DNA of 64,000 nt from positions 1-64,000 of the forward strand of contig JBIOVX010000097.1 in assembly GCA_044868005.1 (NCBI GenBank), given 5' to 3'. Positions 43,137 through 51,389 of this stretch are shown in pieces (position 1 is the stretch's first letter; the number at the start of each line of letters is the position of its first letter). Both the position numbers and the translations under genes were made by a program. The notes under the pieces were generated by a model that saw only the letters and a program-made list of their open reading frames with translations, was not told the DNA's origin and did no database searches. The DNA is from DATARR01 sp044868005 (GTDB lineage Bacteria > Acidobacteriota > Thermoanaerobaculia > Multivoradales > UBA5704).

Positions 43137-44947
43137 CACTTCATCTCCTCGATGATCGCCTTGAGATCCGGGCTCAGGGCGGGGAGGGGCTCGCGGGAGA
43201 TCTGCATTTCTCCGTCCGGACCTCGGCGGATCACGACGGTGGCCTTGCCGAAGGAGTCGTCCTTCTCCGGAAAGTCGTCGCGGAACTGGGCGCCGCGGCT
43301 CTCCTTGCGTTCCAGCGCCGCGCGGGTGACGGCCTCGGAGACAGTGAACAGGCTCGGCAGATCGAGCGCCAGGTGCCAGCCGGGGTTGTACTCGCGGTTG
43401 CCGGTGACGTGGACCCTGGCCGCGCGCTCGCGGAGGCGGCTGATGCTCTCCAGGGCGCGCTCCATCTCCGCCTCCCGGCGCACGATGCCGACGAGGTCCT
43501 GCATCATCGCCTGCAGCTCGTGTTGGAGCGCGTACGGGTTCTCGCCGCCGATGCGGTCGAAGGGGTCGAAGAGGCTCTTCGCCGCCGTCTGCACCGCGGC
43601 CTCGTCGATGCCCGCCGCGCCGTGCTCGCGCGCGAAACCGGCGGCGTACTCGCCGGCGCGCTTGCCGAAGACCAGCAGGTCCGAGAGCGAGTTGCCGCCG
43701 AGGCGGTTGGCGCCATGCAGGCCGGCGCCGCACTCGCCGGCGGCGAAGAGGCCGGGCACCGAGGACATCTGGCTCTCGGCGTCCACGCGCACGCCGCCCA
43801 TCATGTAGTGCGTCGTCGGACCCACCTCCATCGGCTCCTGGGTGATGTCGATGTCCGCCAGTTGCTTGAACTGGTGATACATGCTGGGGAGCTTCCTCTT
43901 GATGTGCTCCTCGGCGTTCGGCAGCCGCTCGCGGATCCATGAGATGTCGAGGAACACGCCGCCGTGCGGGCTGCCGCGCCCCTCGCGGACCTCGCGCACG
44001 ATGCAGCGCGCCACGTGGTCGCGGGTGAGCAGCTCCGGCGGCCGGCGTGCCTCCTTGTCGCCCTGGCAGTAACGCCAGCCCTCCTCCTCGTTGTCGGCGG
44101 TCTGCGCCTTGTAGAGCGGCGGGATGTCGTCGAACATGAAGCGCCGGCCTTCCTTGTTGCGCAGCACGCCGCCCTCGCCGCGCACGCCCTCGGTCACCAG
44201 GATGCCGCGCACGCTCGGCGGCCACACCATGCCGGTGGGGTGGAACTGCACGAACTCCATGTCGATCAGCTCGGCGCCGGCGTCGTAGGCCAGGGCGTGG
44301 CCGTCGCCGGTGTACTCCCAACTGTTACTGGTGATCGAGAAGGCGCGGCCGATGCCACCGGTGGCGAGGATGACGGCCTTGGCCTCCCAGACGAGGCAGC
44401 GGCCCCGCTCCCGCTCGTAGCCGAAGGCGCCGGCCACGCGATCGCCGTCCTTGAGCAGGTGGGTCACCGTGTGCTCCATGTGGAACTCGATCCCCTGGTG
44501 GATGCCGTGGTCCTGGAGCGTGCGGATCATCTCGAGGCCGGTGCGGTCGCCGACGTGCGCGAGGCGCGGATAGCGGTGGCCGCCGAAGTTGCGCTGCAGG
44601 ATGCGCCCGTCTTTCGTGCGGTCGAAGAGCGCTCCCCAGGCCTCCAGCTCGCGCACGCGCTCGGGAGCCTCCTTGGCGTGCAGCTCGGCCATGCGAGGAT
44701 GCGAGAGATACTGGCCGCCGCGCATGGTGTCCGCGAAGTGGACCTTCCAGTTGTCGCGCTCGTCGACGTTGGAGAGCGCCGCGGCGATGCCGCCTTCTGC
44801 CATCACCGTGTGGGCCTTGCCGAGGAGCGACTTCGAGATCACGCCCACCTTGGCGCCGGCGGCCGACGCCTCGATGGCGGCGCGCAAGCCGGCGCCCCCC
44901 GCTCCGATCACCAGAACGTCGAACTGGAAGCGCGGAAACTCGGCCAC
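43136..44947 (-). CDS. sdhA: Succinate dehydrogenase/fumarate reductase flavoprotein
   Basis: 603 residues. FAD motif VLVIGAGGAGLRAAIEA, the covalent-flavin His in GKAHTVMAEGGIAAAL, catalytic region LVTEGVRGEGGVLRN and the late HGANRLGGNSLSDLLVFG. Oxidises succinate to fumarate on the cytoplasmic face. It is preceded directly by the membrane subunit and followed by sdhB. No feature shows whether the complex prefers the oxidative or the reductive direction. Confidence 0.95.
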   Translation of the reverse strand: MAEFPRFQFDVLVIGAGGAGLRAAIEASAAGAKVGVISKSLLGKAHTVMAEGGIAAALSNVDERDNWKVHFADTMRGGQYLSHPRMAELHAKEAPERVRELEAWGALFDRTKDGRILQRNFGGHRYPRLAHVGDRTGLEMIRTLQDHGIHQGIEFHMEHTVTHLLKDGDRVAGAFGYERERGRCLVWEAKAVILATGGIGRAFSITSNSWEYTGDGHALAYDAGAELIDMEFVQFHPTGMVWPPSVRGILVTEGVRGEGGVLRNKEGRRFMFDDIPPLYKAQTADNEEEGWRYCQGDKEARRPPELLTRDHVARCIVREVREGRGSPHGGVFLDISWIRERLPNAEEHIKRKLPSMYHQFKQLADIDITQEPMEVGPTTHYMMGGVRVDAESQMSSVPGLFAAGECGAGLHGANRLGGNSLSDLLVFGKRAGEYAAGFAREHGAAGIDEAAVQTAAKSLFDPFDRIGGENPYALQHELQAMMQDLVGIVRREAEMERALESISRLRERAARVHVTGNREYNPGWHLALDLPSLFTVSEAVTRAALERKESRGAQFRDDFPEKDDSFGKATVVIRRGPDGEMQISREPLPALSPDLKAIIEEMK

Positions 44948-45748
44948 CTAGAGGATTCTCCAGTCGTGCCAGACGCCCATGGCGCAGAGGCGGACGTAGA
45001 CGTCCGAGAAGGCGACCCAGAACAGGCTCATCCACGCCCACACCATGTGGCGCCGGTTGAGGCAGCCCACGCAGTTATAGGCCTTGAACCGTGCCGGCGA
45101 GCGCGAGAGCTGGTCCAGGTAGCCGCCCACGAGATGGCGGAGCGAGTGGCAGCCGAGCGTGTAGCCGCCCAGCAGCACCACGTTCGTCGCCAGCACCAGC
45201 GTGCCGACGCCGAGGCCGAAGGAGACCGCGCCCGTCACCGGATCGGTGAACCACAACGCCTGCCAGACGTCATGGGACAAGAACACCAGGAAGATCAAAG
45301 CCAGGTAGAGGAAGTAACGATGCACGTTTTGCAGGATCAGCGGGAAGGAGCGCTCGCCGAGGTAGCGCTTGCGAGGCTCGCCCACCGTGCAGGACGGCGG
45401 ATCGGCCCAGAACGCCTTGTAGTAGGCGCCGCGGTAGTAGTAGCAGGTGAGGCGGAAGCCGCCCGGGGCCCAGAGGATGAAGAAGGCGGCCGACCAGGGG
45501 AACCATCCCGGCCACCAGTCCGGCTTGCCGCCGAACCAACTGTGCTCGGCATCGCCGAAGATCTCGGGCGAGTAGAGCGGCGAGAGATAGCCGCCATGCC
45601 GGTAGTGCCCGCCCTGGAACGCCGCCCAGGTGGCATAGACGATGAAGGCGGAGAAGGCGAGGAACGTCACCAGCGGCTGCACCCACCAGGCATCCCGCCG
45701 CATGGTCTCCCCGAACGACCGCCGCCTGAGAACGTCAGCGTAGCCCAT
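44948..45748 (-). CDS. sdhC: Succinate dehydrogenase membrane anchor subunit
   Basis: 266 residues with about five membrane helices. His residues that could bind heme b are in NVHRYFLYLALIFLVFLSHD, GCHSLRHLVGG and NRRHMVWAWMSLFWVAFSD. The single large anchor in a C-A-B order matches the Sdh1-type of actinobacteria and some other phyla rather than the two-subunit anchors of E. coli. Its stop abuts the sdhA ATG. A promoter candidate lies upstream. Confidence 0.85.
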   Translation of the reverse strand: MGYADVLRRRSFGETMRRDAWWVQPLVTFLAFSAFIVYATWAAFQGGHYRHGGYLSPLYSPEIFGDAEHSWFGGKPDWWPGWFPWSAAFFILWAPGGFRLTCYYYRGAYYKAFWADPPSCTVGEPRKRYLGERSFPLILQNVHRYFLYLALIFLVFLSHDVWQALWFTDPVTGAVSFGLGVGTLVLATNVVLLGGYTLGCHSLRHLVGGYLDQLSRSPARFKAYNCVGCLNRRHMVWAWMSLFWVAFSDVYVRLCAMGVWHDWRIL

Positions 45749-45782
45749 GACCTACAGCCTCCGATCTCCTGAGTCCGGCCGT

Positions 45783-45812
45783 ATTCAAGCGTAGGGCGGG
45801 GGTGGGTGTCAA
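45783..45812 (-). promoter_or_regulatory. sdh promoter candidate
   Basis: On the minus strand TTGACA (45812-45807), 18-bp spacer, TTGAAT (45788-45783), then about 35 nt to the sdhC ATG at 45748. Confidence 0.5.
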
Positions 45813-45845
45813 ACGGGGGCGCCGCTTCGAGGCAACGTGTCCGTA

Positions 45846-45903
45846 GAGACGTCCCGGCCCGCTCACGACCCCATTGCAGGCCACGGGGACGGCGGGACGT
45901 CTC
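45846..45903. repeat. Palindromic repeat
   Basis: Eleven-bp arms GAGACGTCCCG (45846-45856) and CGGGACGTCTC (45893-45903). A diverged relative of the repeat at 11843-11984, here lying between the divergent sdhC and DUF433 genes. Confidence 0.65.
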
Positions 45904-45927
45904 CGGAGGTTCTGTTATCCTTGAGCC

Positions 45928-46218
45928 ATGATCGATTGGCGTCAATGCCAGGCGGTTGAACGGGATCCGGGCAAGGTCAGCGGTGCTTGGCTCTTCAAGG
46001 GAACGCGCGTGCCGGTCAAAGCGCTGTTCGAGAACCTCGAAGGCGGAGCAAGCGTGGGCGATTTTCTGAGGTGGTTCCCCGGAGTGACCCGAGAGCAAGT
46101 GGAAACCGTTCTCGCGCACGCCGACCGGGCTGCCCTCCATCGGGCGTTGGCCAAGTCTCAGGAGGATGTCGAGAATGGTCGTCTCATCGATGCCGAGGAG
46201 GTGCTGAGGGAACTCTGA
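45928..46218 (+). CDS. DUF433 antitoxin-like protein with antitoxin-type tail
   Basis: 96 residues. Residues 10-60 are a DUF433 domain (HTH-like) with SGAWLFKGTRVPVKALFENL and FLRWFPGVTREQVETVL. The last 30 residues, HRALAKSQEDVENGRLIDA then EEVLREL, match the C-terminus of the broken antitoxin at 47160-47377, so two antitoxin modules appear fused. TG-T-TATCCT ends 6 nt before the ATG (45916-45921) with no ribosome site, pointing to a leaderless mRNA. No PIN toxin is adjacent. Confidence 0.75.
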   Translation: MIDWRQCQAVERDPGKVSGAWLFKGTRVPVKALFENLEGGASVGDFLRWFPGVTREQVETVLAHADRAALHRALAKSQEDVENGRLIDAEEVLREL

Positions 46219-46321
46219 GCGTCCGTTCACGACAAGCAGATCTCGGCGGAGCAATGCGTGGCCAATATTCTAAGAGTTCGGGATCCCCTCACTGCAGCCA
46301 GCGGGAATTTTTGAATTTGCC

Positions 46322-46936
46322 TTGGCGGATGTGAGAATCTTACTTCGGTTTCTCGATTCCGAGACTGGAGGTGGCACTGGCAGACCAGCAGAAATGCTTG
46401 AGGTCCTCAAGAGGGCCGGCCTCGTGTTAGCAGTGACTGCCTGGGAAACCTTTATAGAAGATACTCTTGAGGAGCAGTTTGAAAAAAGGCTGTCTCTTGC
46501 CAAGACCCCAAAGGATATTGAAAGCACCTTCAACTCTGTCGCCGAGGCCTGGCTACAACGCGCCCAGCAACAGCGCGCACCAGTTAAGCCGCCAGATCTT
46601 GAAAAGTGGACTTTGGATGGGTGGAAGGGAATTATCCGCGAAAAGTTCGAGAAGGATTTGGCGGAGCTAAACACTCCTAGCAGCAGCAATGTCCGAGAGC
46701 TGTTCAAGCGTTATCTCGCTATTAACGATCTCACACAGTCGTGGCGCTGGAGAGGCGTATCTTCAACTAAGGCTTGTAAAAAGCTGGACGATCTGATTCG
46801 ACTCCGAGGAAGGCTGGTACATCGCGGACGGGCTCTCTTTGCAAGCAAGGCAAGTGTCCGCCGCGGAGAGGTCGTCGACGCGGTAGAGCTTCTTGAGAGG
46901 CTGGTCGAAAAAACAGAGGCGAAGCTCGGTGTGTGA
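46322..46936 (+). CDS. HEPN-domain protein (RiboL-PSP-HEPN-like)
   Basis: 204 residues from TTG, all-helical, with the HEPN ribonuclease motif R-x4-H in LRGRLVHRGRALF near residue 160. The first helices include LAVTAWETFIEDTLEEQFEK. HEPN proteins cut RNA in toxin-antitoxin or defence settings. The frame stays open to 46274, and the upstream codons (PSLQPAGIFEFALAD) read like protein, so the true N-terminus may be longer with a non-standard start. GC is lower than around. The next small gene overlaps its stop by 4 nt and is a candidate partner. Confidence 0.7.
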   Translation: MADVRILLRFLDSETGGGTGRPAEMLEVLKRAGLVLAVTAWETFIEDTLEEQFEKRLSLAKTPKDIESTFNSVAEAWLQRAQQQRAPVKPPDLEKWTLDGWKGIIREKFEKDLAELNTPSSSNVRELFKRYLAINDLTQSWRWRGVSSTKACKKLDDLIRLRGRLVHRGRALFASKASVRRGEVVDAVELLERLVEKTEAKLGV

Positions 46937-47163
46937 AGTCGAGCCTTGGCCTCAGCCAACGAGACATGAAGCCCAGAACAAGGCCCTTCCCAAGTAAGCC
47001 CGAAGAGATCGCAGCGGCCATCAAGGCAGCGCCGGAACGAGTCCATGATCCTGACTGCCCTTACAACCCCAACGATCCCGCGGCGGTAGAGGCGTTCTGG
47101 AAGAAGGCCACCGTGCGTCGTCCCGGCCAGCGCGGACCCGGCAAGAAGACCACGAAAGCATGA
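46933..47163 (+). CDS. Small partner of the HEPN gene
   Basis: 76 residues from GTG 46933, which overlaps the HEPN stop (GTGA); ATG 46966 is an alternative. PFPSKPEEIAAAIKAAPERV then HDPDCPYNPNDPAAVEAFW and a basic tail RRPGQRGPGKKTTKA. The Asp/Pro stretch followed by a basic end is seen in small antitoxins, but the family is not recognised. The following broken antitoxin starts inside its stop codon (ATGA). Confidence 0.55.
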   Translation: MKSSLGLSQRDMKPRTRPFPSKPEEIAAAIKAAPERVHDPDCPYNPNDPAAVEAFWKKATVRRPGQRGPGKKTTKA

Positions 47164-47377
47164 CTCTCAAAGCCCGCGTTCAAAACGGCCGGTTCGTGAT
47201 AGACGTGCGGAGCTCCCTGAAGGAACTGAGGTCGCTCTCCTCCTCGATCCGGGTGACTGGCTCGATCCGGAAGACCGGGCCTTCCTCCATCGAGCACTGG
47301 CTGCTTCGCAGGAAGGTCTCGAGGAAGGCCGTCTCGTAGACGCCGAAGAGGTGCTGAGGGTGCTGCGGACGCCGTGA
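47160..47377 (+). pseudogene. Frameshifted antitoxin
   Basis: ATG 47160 opens with TLKARVQNGRFVIDV and then leaves the family frame near 47220. From there the next frame continues with TEVALLL, DPEDRAFLHRALAASQE and GRLVDAEEVLRVLRTP, ending at TGA 47375-47377. The two halves together make a normal small antitoxin of about 72 residues; one missing base around ctgaaggaactgag explains the break. The toxin partner (probably PIN) is missing. The tail matches that of the DUF433 protein at 45928. Confidence 0.75.
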
Positions 47378-47399
47378 CACCGCGGAAATTAGCCCGCCC

Positions 47400-47657
47400 C
47401 GAAGGAGGCACAGGCATAGAGCCTGGCACTTCAGTGCCAGGAAAGCGCCGTCCCCTAATCCCGCAGCCCTGAAGGTAGGGGCGGAGGCAGCAGCAACGTC
47501 GCCTTCAGCCCTGTCGGCGAGGCGTTTCCTCCTTGAATAGCTGTTTCGCCTTCCAGAGAGGTAACTGGAGAAGCTGCCTATGCCCCTCGGGGCTGTGGGA
47601 GATTGGGGCTCGCCTACCTGGCGCTAAAGCGCCAGGCTCTATGCCTGTGCCCCTTCG
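47400..47657. mobile_element. 258-bp inverted-repeat element
   Basis: Arms at 47400-47441 and 47617-47657 are near-exact reverse complements around a centre of about 175 nt with no gene. Each arm ends in a 20-nt hairpin (CCTGGCACTTCAGTGCCAGG type). MITE-like, with no transposase. The right arm codes the last residues of the gene at 47639-47833. Confidence 0.75.
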
Positions 47658-47833
47658 GGCCGGGACGAGCGCTTCTCCAAGAGTCGCTTCGGGGGCAGTG
47701 ATATGACCTGTCGACCGCTCTCAGCTTCCTCCCGCTGCAGAGCCGCCACAATAGCCTTGACGTCGTAGCCGTGCTCCTTCGCGAATTCATCTCGAATCGC
47801 GCGAATCTCTTCGATGATTGGGTCTTGAGCCAT
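47639..47833 (-). CDS. Small antitoxin-type protein
   Basis: 64 residues: DPIIEEIRAIRDEFAKEHGY then DVKAIVAALQREEAESGRQV and LPPKRLLEKR. This pattern recurs in small genes beside toxin-antitoxin loci; it is probably an antitoxin subunit or regulator. The last residues (SSRPEGAQA) come from the repeat arm at 47617-47657. ATG 47833 or a start 8 codons upstream at 47857, overlapping the previous gene, is possible. Confidence 0.6.
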   Translation of the reverse strand: MAQDPIIEEIRAIRDEFAKEHGYDVKAIVAALQREEAESGRQVISLPPKRLLEKRSSRPEGAQA

Positions 47834-47843
47834 CAGCCTCGAC

Positions 47844-48056
47844 TCAGTCCACCCCACGGAAACCCCATTCCACGTCCTCCCGGATGAGACCCCGCATCAA
47901 GTCCTCGCGATGCGAGTCCAGGAATCGCCGCAGAGCGTCGAGCACGACTTCGTCCACGCTACGGAACCAGCCGGCGTCGACAAGCGACTGTAGCTCGGCG
48001 AGAAGCCTGATCGGTACTTCAGTCTGGAGGATCGCGGATTCCGGTTTCGTGGCCAT
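47844..48056 (-). CDS. Ribbon-helix-helix antitoxin-like protein
   Basis: 70 residues: strand ILQTEVPIRLLAELQSLVDA followed by FRSVDEVVLDALRRFLDSHR, the RHH pattern of ParD/CopG antitoxins, then a toxin-contact tail. TAGAAT at 48069-48064 ends 7 nt before the ATG with no ribosome site between, again suggesting a leaderless transcript. The partner could be the small gene just downstream at 47833. Confidence 0.7.
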   Translation of the reverse strand: MATKPESAILQTEVPIRLLAELQSLVDAGWFRSVDEVVLDALRRFLDSHREDLMRGLIREDVEWGFRGVD

Positions 48057-48121
48057 CGCACCGATTCTAGGGTGGGTTATCTGAGCCCGTCTCTGTCATG
48101 GCTGCTGTGTCAGCAAGTCAC

Positions 48122-48343
48122 CTATCTGCCCGAGGAGGGAATCGCCGCCGCAGCCCTCAATACAGCCCGGAGAGCCTCGTTGACAGATTCATCTGTGGTG
48201 AACGTCCTGGCGACATCCGGATCGAGCCGAACAAGGTTGGTTCCTCGGCGATAGGCCTCTGCGTACTTACCGCGGACTCCTCCCTTCATCTGCGAGAAGT
48301 CATACTCCGGCCGTAGCTCGTCAGTCTCGCTATCTCTCTTCAT
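48122..48343 (-). CDS. brnA: BrnA-family antitoxin (copy 2)
   Basis: 73 residues, very close to copy 1: DELRPEYDFSQMKGGVRGKY, then RRGTNLVRLDPDVARTFTTD and ESVNEALRAVLRAAAAI. It lacks the longer tail of copy 1. It overlaps brnT2 by 14 nt, the same as in copy 1. Confidence 0.9.
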   Translation of the reverse strand: MKRDSETDELRPEYDFSQMKGGVRGKYAEAYRRGTNLVRLDPDVARTFTTDESVNEALRAVLRAAAAIPSSGR

Positions 48344-48608
48344 AGAACCTCTGCTCCTTCCGAGTGGCCGGCCGCGCGTTAATGATCCGAATCGTGTCAG
48401 ACTCTTCCTCTTCTGTATGAGCGATAACGAGGATCCGCTGGCCTTCCGACAAGCCAACCGTAATCAGACGCTGCTCCCCTATCGAATGATCCGGGTCGGG
48501 ATAGGTCCAGCCGAGCGTATCGGCGAAGGCTGTCGTTGCCTCGTTAAACGAGACCCCGTGTTTGACGAGATTGGCGGCAGCCTTATCCTCATCCCACTCG
48601 AACCGCAC
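48330..48608 (-). CDS. brnT: BrnT-family toxin (copy 2)
   Basis: 92 residues from GTG 48608. FEWDEDKAAANLVKHGVSF at the start and IRIINARPATRKEQRFYEE at the end mirror copy 1 at 26008-26280, so the pair is a duplication or repeated import. It differs in the start codon (GTG vs ATG) and a two-residue insertion (EEEES). Confidence 0.92.
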   Translation of the reverse strand: MRFEWDEDKAAANLVKHGVSFNEATTAFADTLGWTYPDPDHSIGEQRLITVGLSEGQRILVIAHTEEEESDTIRIINARPATRKEQRFYEER

Positions 48609-48614
48609 CGACGA

Positions 48615-48620
48615 ATTATA
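48615..48620 (-). promoter_or_regulatory. Extended -10 of brnT2 (leaderless)
   Basis: TGG-TATAAT on the minus strand, 6 nt before the GTG at 48608; same geometry as brnT1. Confidence 0.6.
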
Positions 48621-48883
48621 CCACCGCGGTAATTACCGATGCCGGACGGTGGAGATGGCAGAAGGGCTCGGGCAGAGCAGTCCCGTCCTAGCCAATTTCA
48701 CTTTCTGCGGCGTCCCCTACCCCTGCCGCGACTTGGCGTACAGCGCCATGGCCCGCTGGCGAAGCTCCATCGCCTCGCGGTCAGCCCGCGCGCTCTCGCG
48801 GGTGTCTTTCTTGCGGGCTCCGCCATGCCTCCGAGTATAGGGAGCCGGCAAGAAGGCGTCAAAATCCTTGTCCGGAGGCGCGC

Positions 48884-48955
48884 CGAAGCTTCTACGCCAC
48901 GCCGAAGCTTCTGTGAGCTGCCGAAGCTTCTGTGTGACGCCATAAGCTTCGATGG
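48884..48955. repeat. Four 19-20 bp tandem units with an AAGCTT core
   Basis: Copies of CCGAAGCTTCTGTG-like sequence start at 48883, 48902, 48921 and 48941; each centre is the palindrome GAAGCTTC (TAAGCTTC in the last). The 19-20 bp spacing is about two helical turns, like an iteron or operator array. It lies between proS and brnT2. Confidence 0.7.
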
Positions 48956-48979
48956 GACGCCGTCCGGTCCTCGCTTCCT

Positions 48980-50686
48980 CTACGTCCCCAGCAGCTCAAG
49001 CACCTTCGCCGCCGCTTCGGCCGGAGGCACGAGATGCTTCTCGCGGTCGCGGCGCAGGGAAACTTCCACCTTGCCGCCGGCGAGCGACTTGGCGCCGACG
49101 GTGAGGCGCACGGGAATGCCGATCAGATCCGCGTCCTTGAACTTGACGCCGGGACGCTCGTCGCGGTCGTCGAAGAGCACCTCGGCCCCCTTTTCGAGAA
49201 GCTGGCCGTACAGCTCCTCGGCGGCGCGGCGCACCTCGGCGTCCTCGGGATTGACGGCGGTCAGCAGCACCTCGAACGGCGCCAGCGGGCGCGGCCAGAT
49301 GATGCCGTCCTTGTCGTGGTTCTGCTCGATGGCGGCGGCCACCGTGCGGCCGATGCCGAGGCCGTAGCAACCCATGATCATCGGCTTGTCGTTGCCTTCC
49401 TCGTCGGTGAAGTTGCAGCCCATGGCCTGCGAGTACTTGGTGCCGAGCTTGAAGATGTGGCCCACCTCGATGCCGCGGAACAGCTCGAGCGTGCCGTCGC
49501 AGCGCGGGCAGGGATCGCCGCCGGTTACCAGGATGAGGTCCTTCCAGTCGGCCAGGTCGACGTCGCGCCCCCAGTTGACGTTGACGTAGTGCGCGTCCGC
49601 CTTGTTGGCGCCGGTGACGACGTTGGTGAGGCCGCGCACGGACTCGTCGGCGACGATGGGGATCCCCGCGAGGCCTACCGGACCGGCGAAGCCCACCGGC
49701 GCGCCGGTCGCCGCGCGCACCTTCTCCTCGCTCGCCAGCGTCAGGTGCTGGACGTCGAAGTGGTTGGCCAGCTTGACCTCGTTGATCTCGCGGTCGCCGC
49801 GGATGAGGGCGGCCACGAGGCCTTTCTCGGTCTCGTAGAGCAGCGTCTTCACCAGGCGCTTGGGCGACACCTTGAGGAAGCGGGAGACCTCCTCGATGGT
49901 GTGCATGCCCGGCGTCGCCACCTCCTCCATGGCCTGCGGCGCGAAGGCCTGGCCGGTCTCCTCGCCGCGCCGCGTCTCGGCCCGCTCGACGTTGGCCGCG
50001 TAGCCGCAGGAGGGGCAGCGCACGACGGCGCTCTCCCCCGTCTCCGCCACCACCATGAACTCGTGGGAGGCCGAGCCGCCGATGGTGCCGACGTCGGCCT
50101 CGACCATGGTGTAGTCGAGGTGGCAGGCCTCGAAGATCCGGCAGTAGGCGGCGCGCATGGCCTCGTAGTCCTGGTCGAGGCTCTCGGGCGTGGCGCCGAA
50201 GGAGTAGGCATCCTTCATCAGGAACTCGCGGCCGCGCATGAGACCGAAGCGCGGCCGGATCTCGTCGCGGAACTTGGTCTGGATCTGGTAAAGGTTGAAC
50301 GGCAGTTGCCGGTAGCTCTTCACGTCGCGGCGCACCGCGTCGGTGATGACCTCCTCGTGCGTGGGGCCGAAGACGAAATCGCGCTCGTGGCGGTCCTTGA
50401 TGCGCAGCAGCTCCTTGCCGTACTTCACCCAGCGGTTGGACTCCATCCACAGCTCTCCGGGCTGGATGGCGGGCATCGACAGCTCGACGGCGCCGGCGGC
50501 GTTCATCTCGCGGCGCACGATGGCCATCAGCTTCTGCAGGCTCCGCCAGCCGAACGGCAGATAGGTGTAGATGCCGGCGGCGACCTTCTTGATCATGCCG
50601 GTACGCACCATGAGCACGTGGCTGATCACCTCGGCGTCGTTCGGCACCTCGCGGGTGGTATACAGGTAAAAGCGGCTCCAACGCAT
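48980..50686 (-). CDS. proS: Prolyl-tRNA synthetase
   Basis: 568 residues, bacterial-type ProRS. Class II motif 2 FRDEIRPRFGLMRGREFLMK, motif 3 MGCYGLGIGRTVAAAIEQ, and between them an insertion domain (about 230-390) that edits Ala-tRNA(Pro), with the YbaK-like IRGDREINEVKLANHF. The C-terminal anticodon-binding domain ends AAEAAAKVLELLGT. ATG 50686 has GGAGG upstream. TACAAT at 50737-50732 may be its -10. Confidence 0.95.
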   Translation of the reverse strand: MRWSRFYLYTTREVPNDAEVISHVLMVRTGMIKKVAAGIYTYLPFGWRSLQKLMAIVRREMNAAGAVELSMPAIQPGELWMESNRWVKYGKELLRIKDRHERDFVFGPTHEEVITDAVRRDVKSYRQLPFNLYQIQTKFRDEIRPRFGLMRGREFLMKDAYSFGATPESLDQDYEAMRAAYCRIFEACHLDYTMVEADVGTIGGSASHEFMVVAETGESAVVRCPSCGYAANVERAETRRGEETGQAFAPQAMEEVATPGMHTIEEVSRFLKVSPKRLVKTLLYETEKGLVAALIRGDREINEVKLANHFDVQHLTLASEEKVRAATGAPVGFAGPVGLAGIPIVADESVRGLTNVVTGANKADAHYVNVNWGRDVDLADWKDLILVTGGDPCPRCDGTLELFRGIEVGHIFKLGTKYSQAMGCNFTDEEGNDKPMIMGCYGLGIGRTVAAAIEQNHDKDGIIWPRPLAPFEVLLTAVNPEDAEVRRAAEELYGQLLEKGAEVLFDDRDERPGVKFKDADLIGIPVRLTVGAKSLAGGKVEVSLRRDREKHLVPPAEAAAKVLELLGT

Positions 50687-50876
50687 CGAATCCTCCGATC
50701 GGCCCCGGGCTTGCGGTCCCGAGGGGCGGACATTGTACAATCCCGGTCAACAGAACCAGAGCTCGCCTTTTCTACATTTTCGCTGCGGCGCGAATGCTCC
50801 GAGGCGAAAGACTTTGGCGGTCCGCGCCACCCTAGGGAAAGGGCGAGGTTCACTCACCAGACCAAGGAGGAATTGA

Positions 50877-51338
50877 ATGCGCGGACTGATCATTTTCGTG
50901 CTGATAGCCGGCGGCCTCTACTGGGGGGGCAAGACCTTGATGGAGAGCGATTCGCAGCTCTCTCTCGACAGGCTGATCGACGGCGGTCCCACCCGGGCGG
51001 CCGAAAAGCGGGTCAAGCAGATCCTCGAGGGGTTGAAGACGGAAGGCGACGGCAACGGCTTCGCCCTCCAGGCCGCCATCTGCCAATGGGACCGCGCGGT
51101 CGACGCGATCACGGACCAGGGCGAGTTCGAGGGCGCCTACGACGGGTTCGCCGCCTTTCGCGACACCTATCACATGAACCACCGCAAGATCACGAGCTAC
51201 ACGATCACCGGCAGCGAGGTCGTCCAGGAGAAGCCGCCGGTGGTGATGGTCTCCGGAACCATCGAGAACAAGCCCTTCAAGTGGCGGGTGCCTTACAAGG
51301 AACGGATCTCGGCGGTGCGTCTGCGCAGCTACTACTAG
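50877..51338 (+). CDS. Membrane-anchored protein, unknown
   Basis: 153 residues: an N-terminal membrane anchor RGLIIFVLIAGGLYWGG, then a soluble domain with a helix EKRVKQILEGLKTEGDGNGF and strands ITSYTITGSEVVQEKPPVVM and VSGTIENKPFKWRVPYKERI. The fold could be NTF2- or cystatin-like. Function unknown. AAGGAGG precedes the ATG. It is divergent from proS. Confidence 0.6.
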   Translation: MRGLIIFVLIAGGLYWGGKTLMESDSQLSLDRLIDGGPTRAAEKRVKQILEGLKTEGDGNGFALQAAICQWDRAVDAITDQGEFEGAYDGFAAFRDTYHMNHRKITSYTITGSEVVQEKPPVVMVSGTIENKPFKWRVPYKERISAVRLRSYY

Positions 51339-51345
51339 GAATCCT

Positions 51346-51389
51346 GTAGGGGCGTCCCTGTGTGGGCGCCCTGCCGCGGCCGCCCCTAC
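51346..51389. repeat. REP-like palindrome between convergent genes
   Basis: GTAGGGGCG (51346-51354) pairs with CGCCCCTAC (51381-51389), with an inner G/C-rich hairpin. It covers the stop of the TPR gene and follows the plus-strand gene by 7 nt, so it may act as a two-way terminator. Confidence 0.6.

Noticed and set aside
48698..48963. Two overlapping minus-strand frames downstream of proS, one ending ALYAKSRQG
   Set aside because: The second looks protein-like but has no usable start and is partly encoded by the AAGCTT repeats; noted only as a possible gene remnant.
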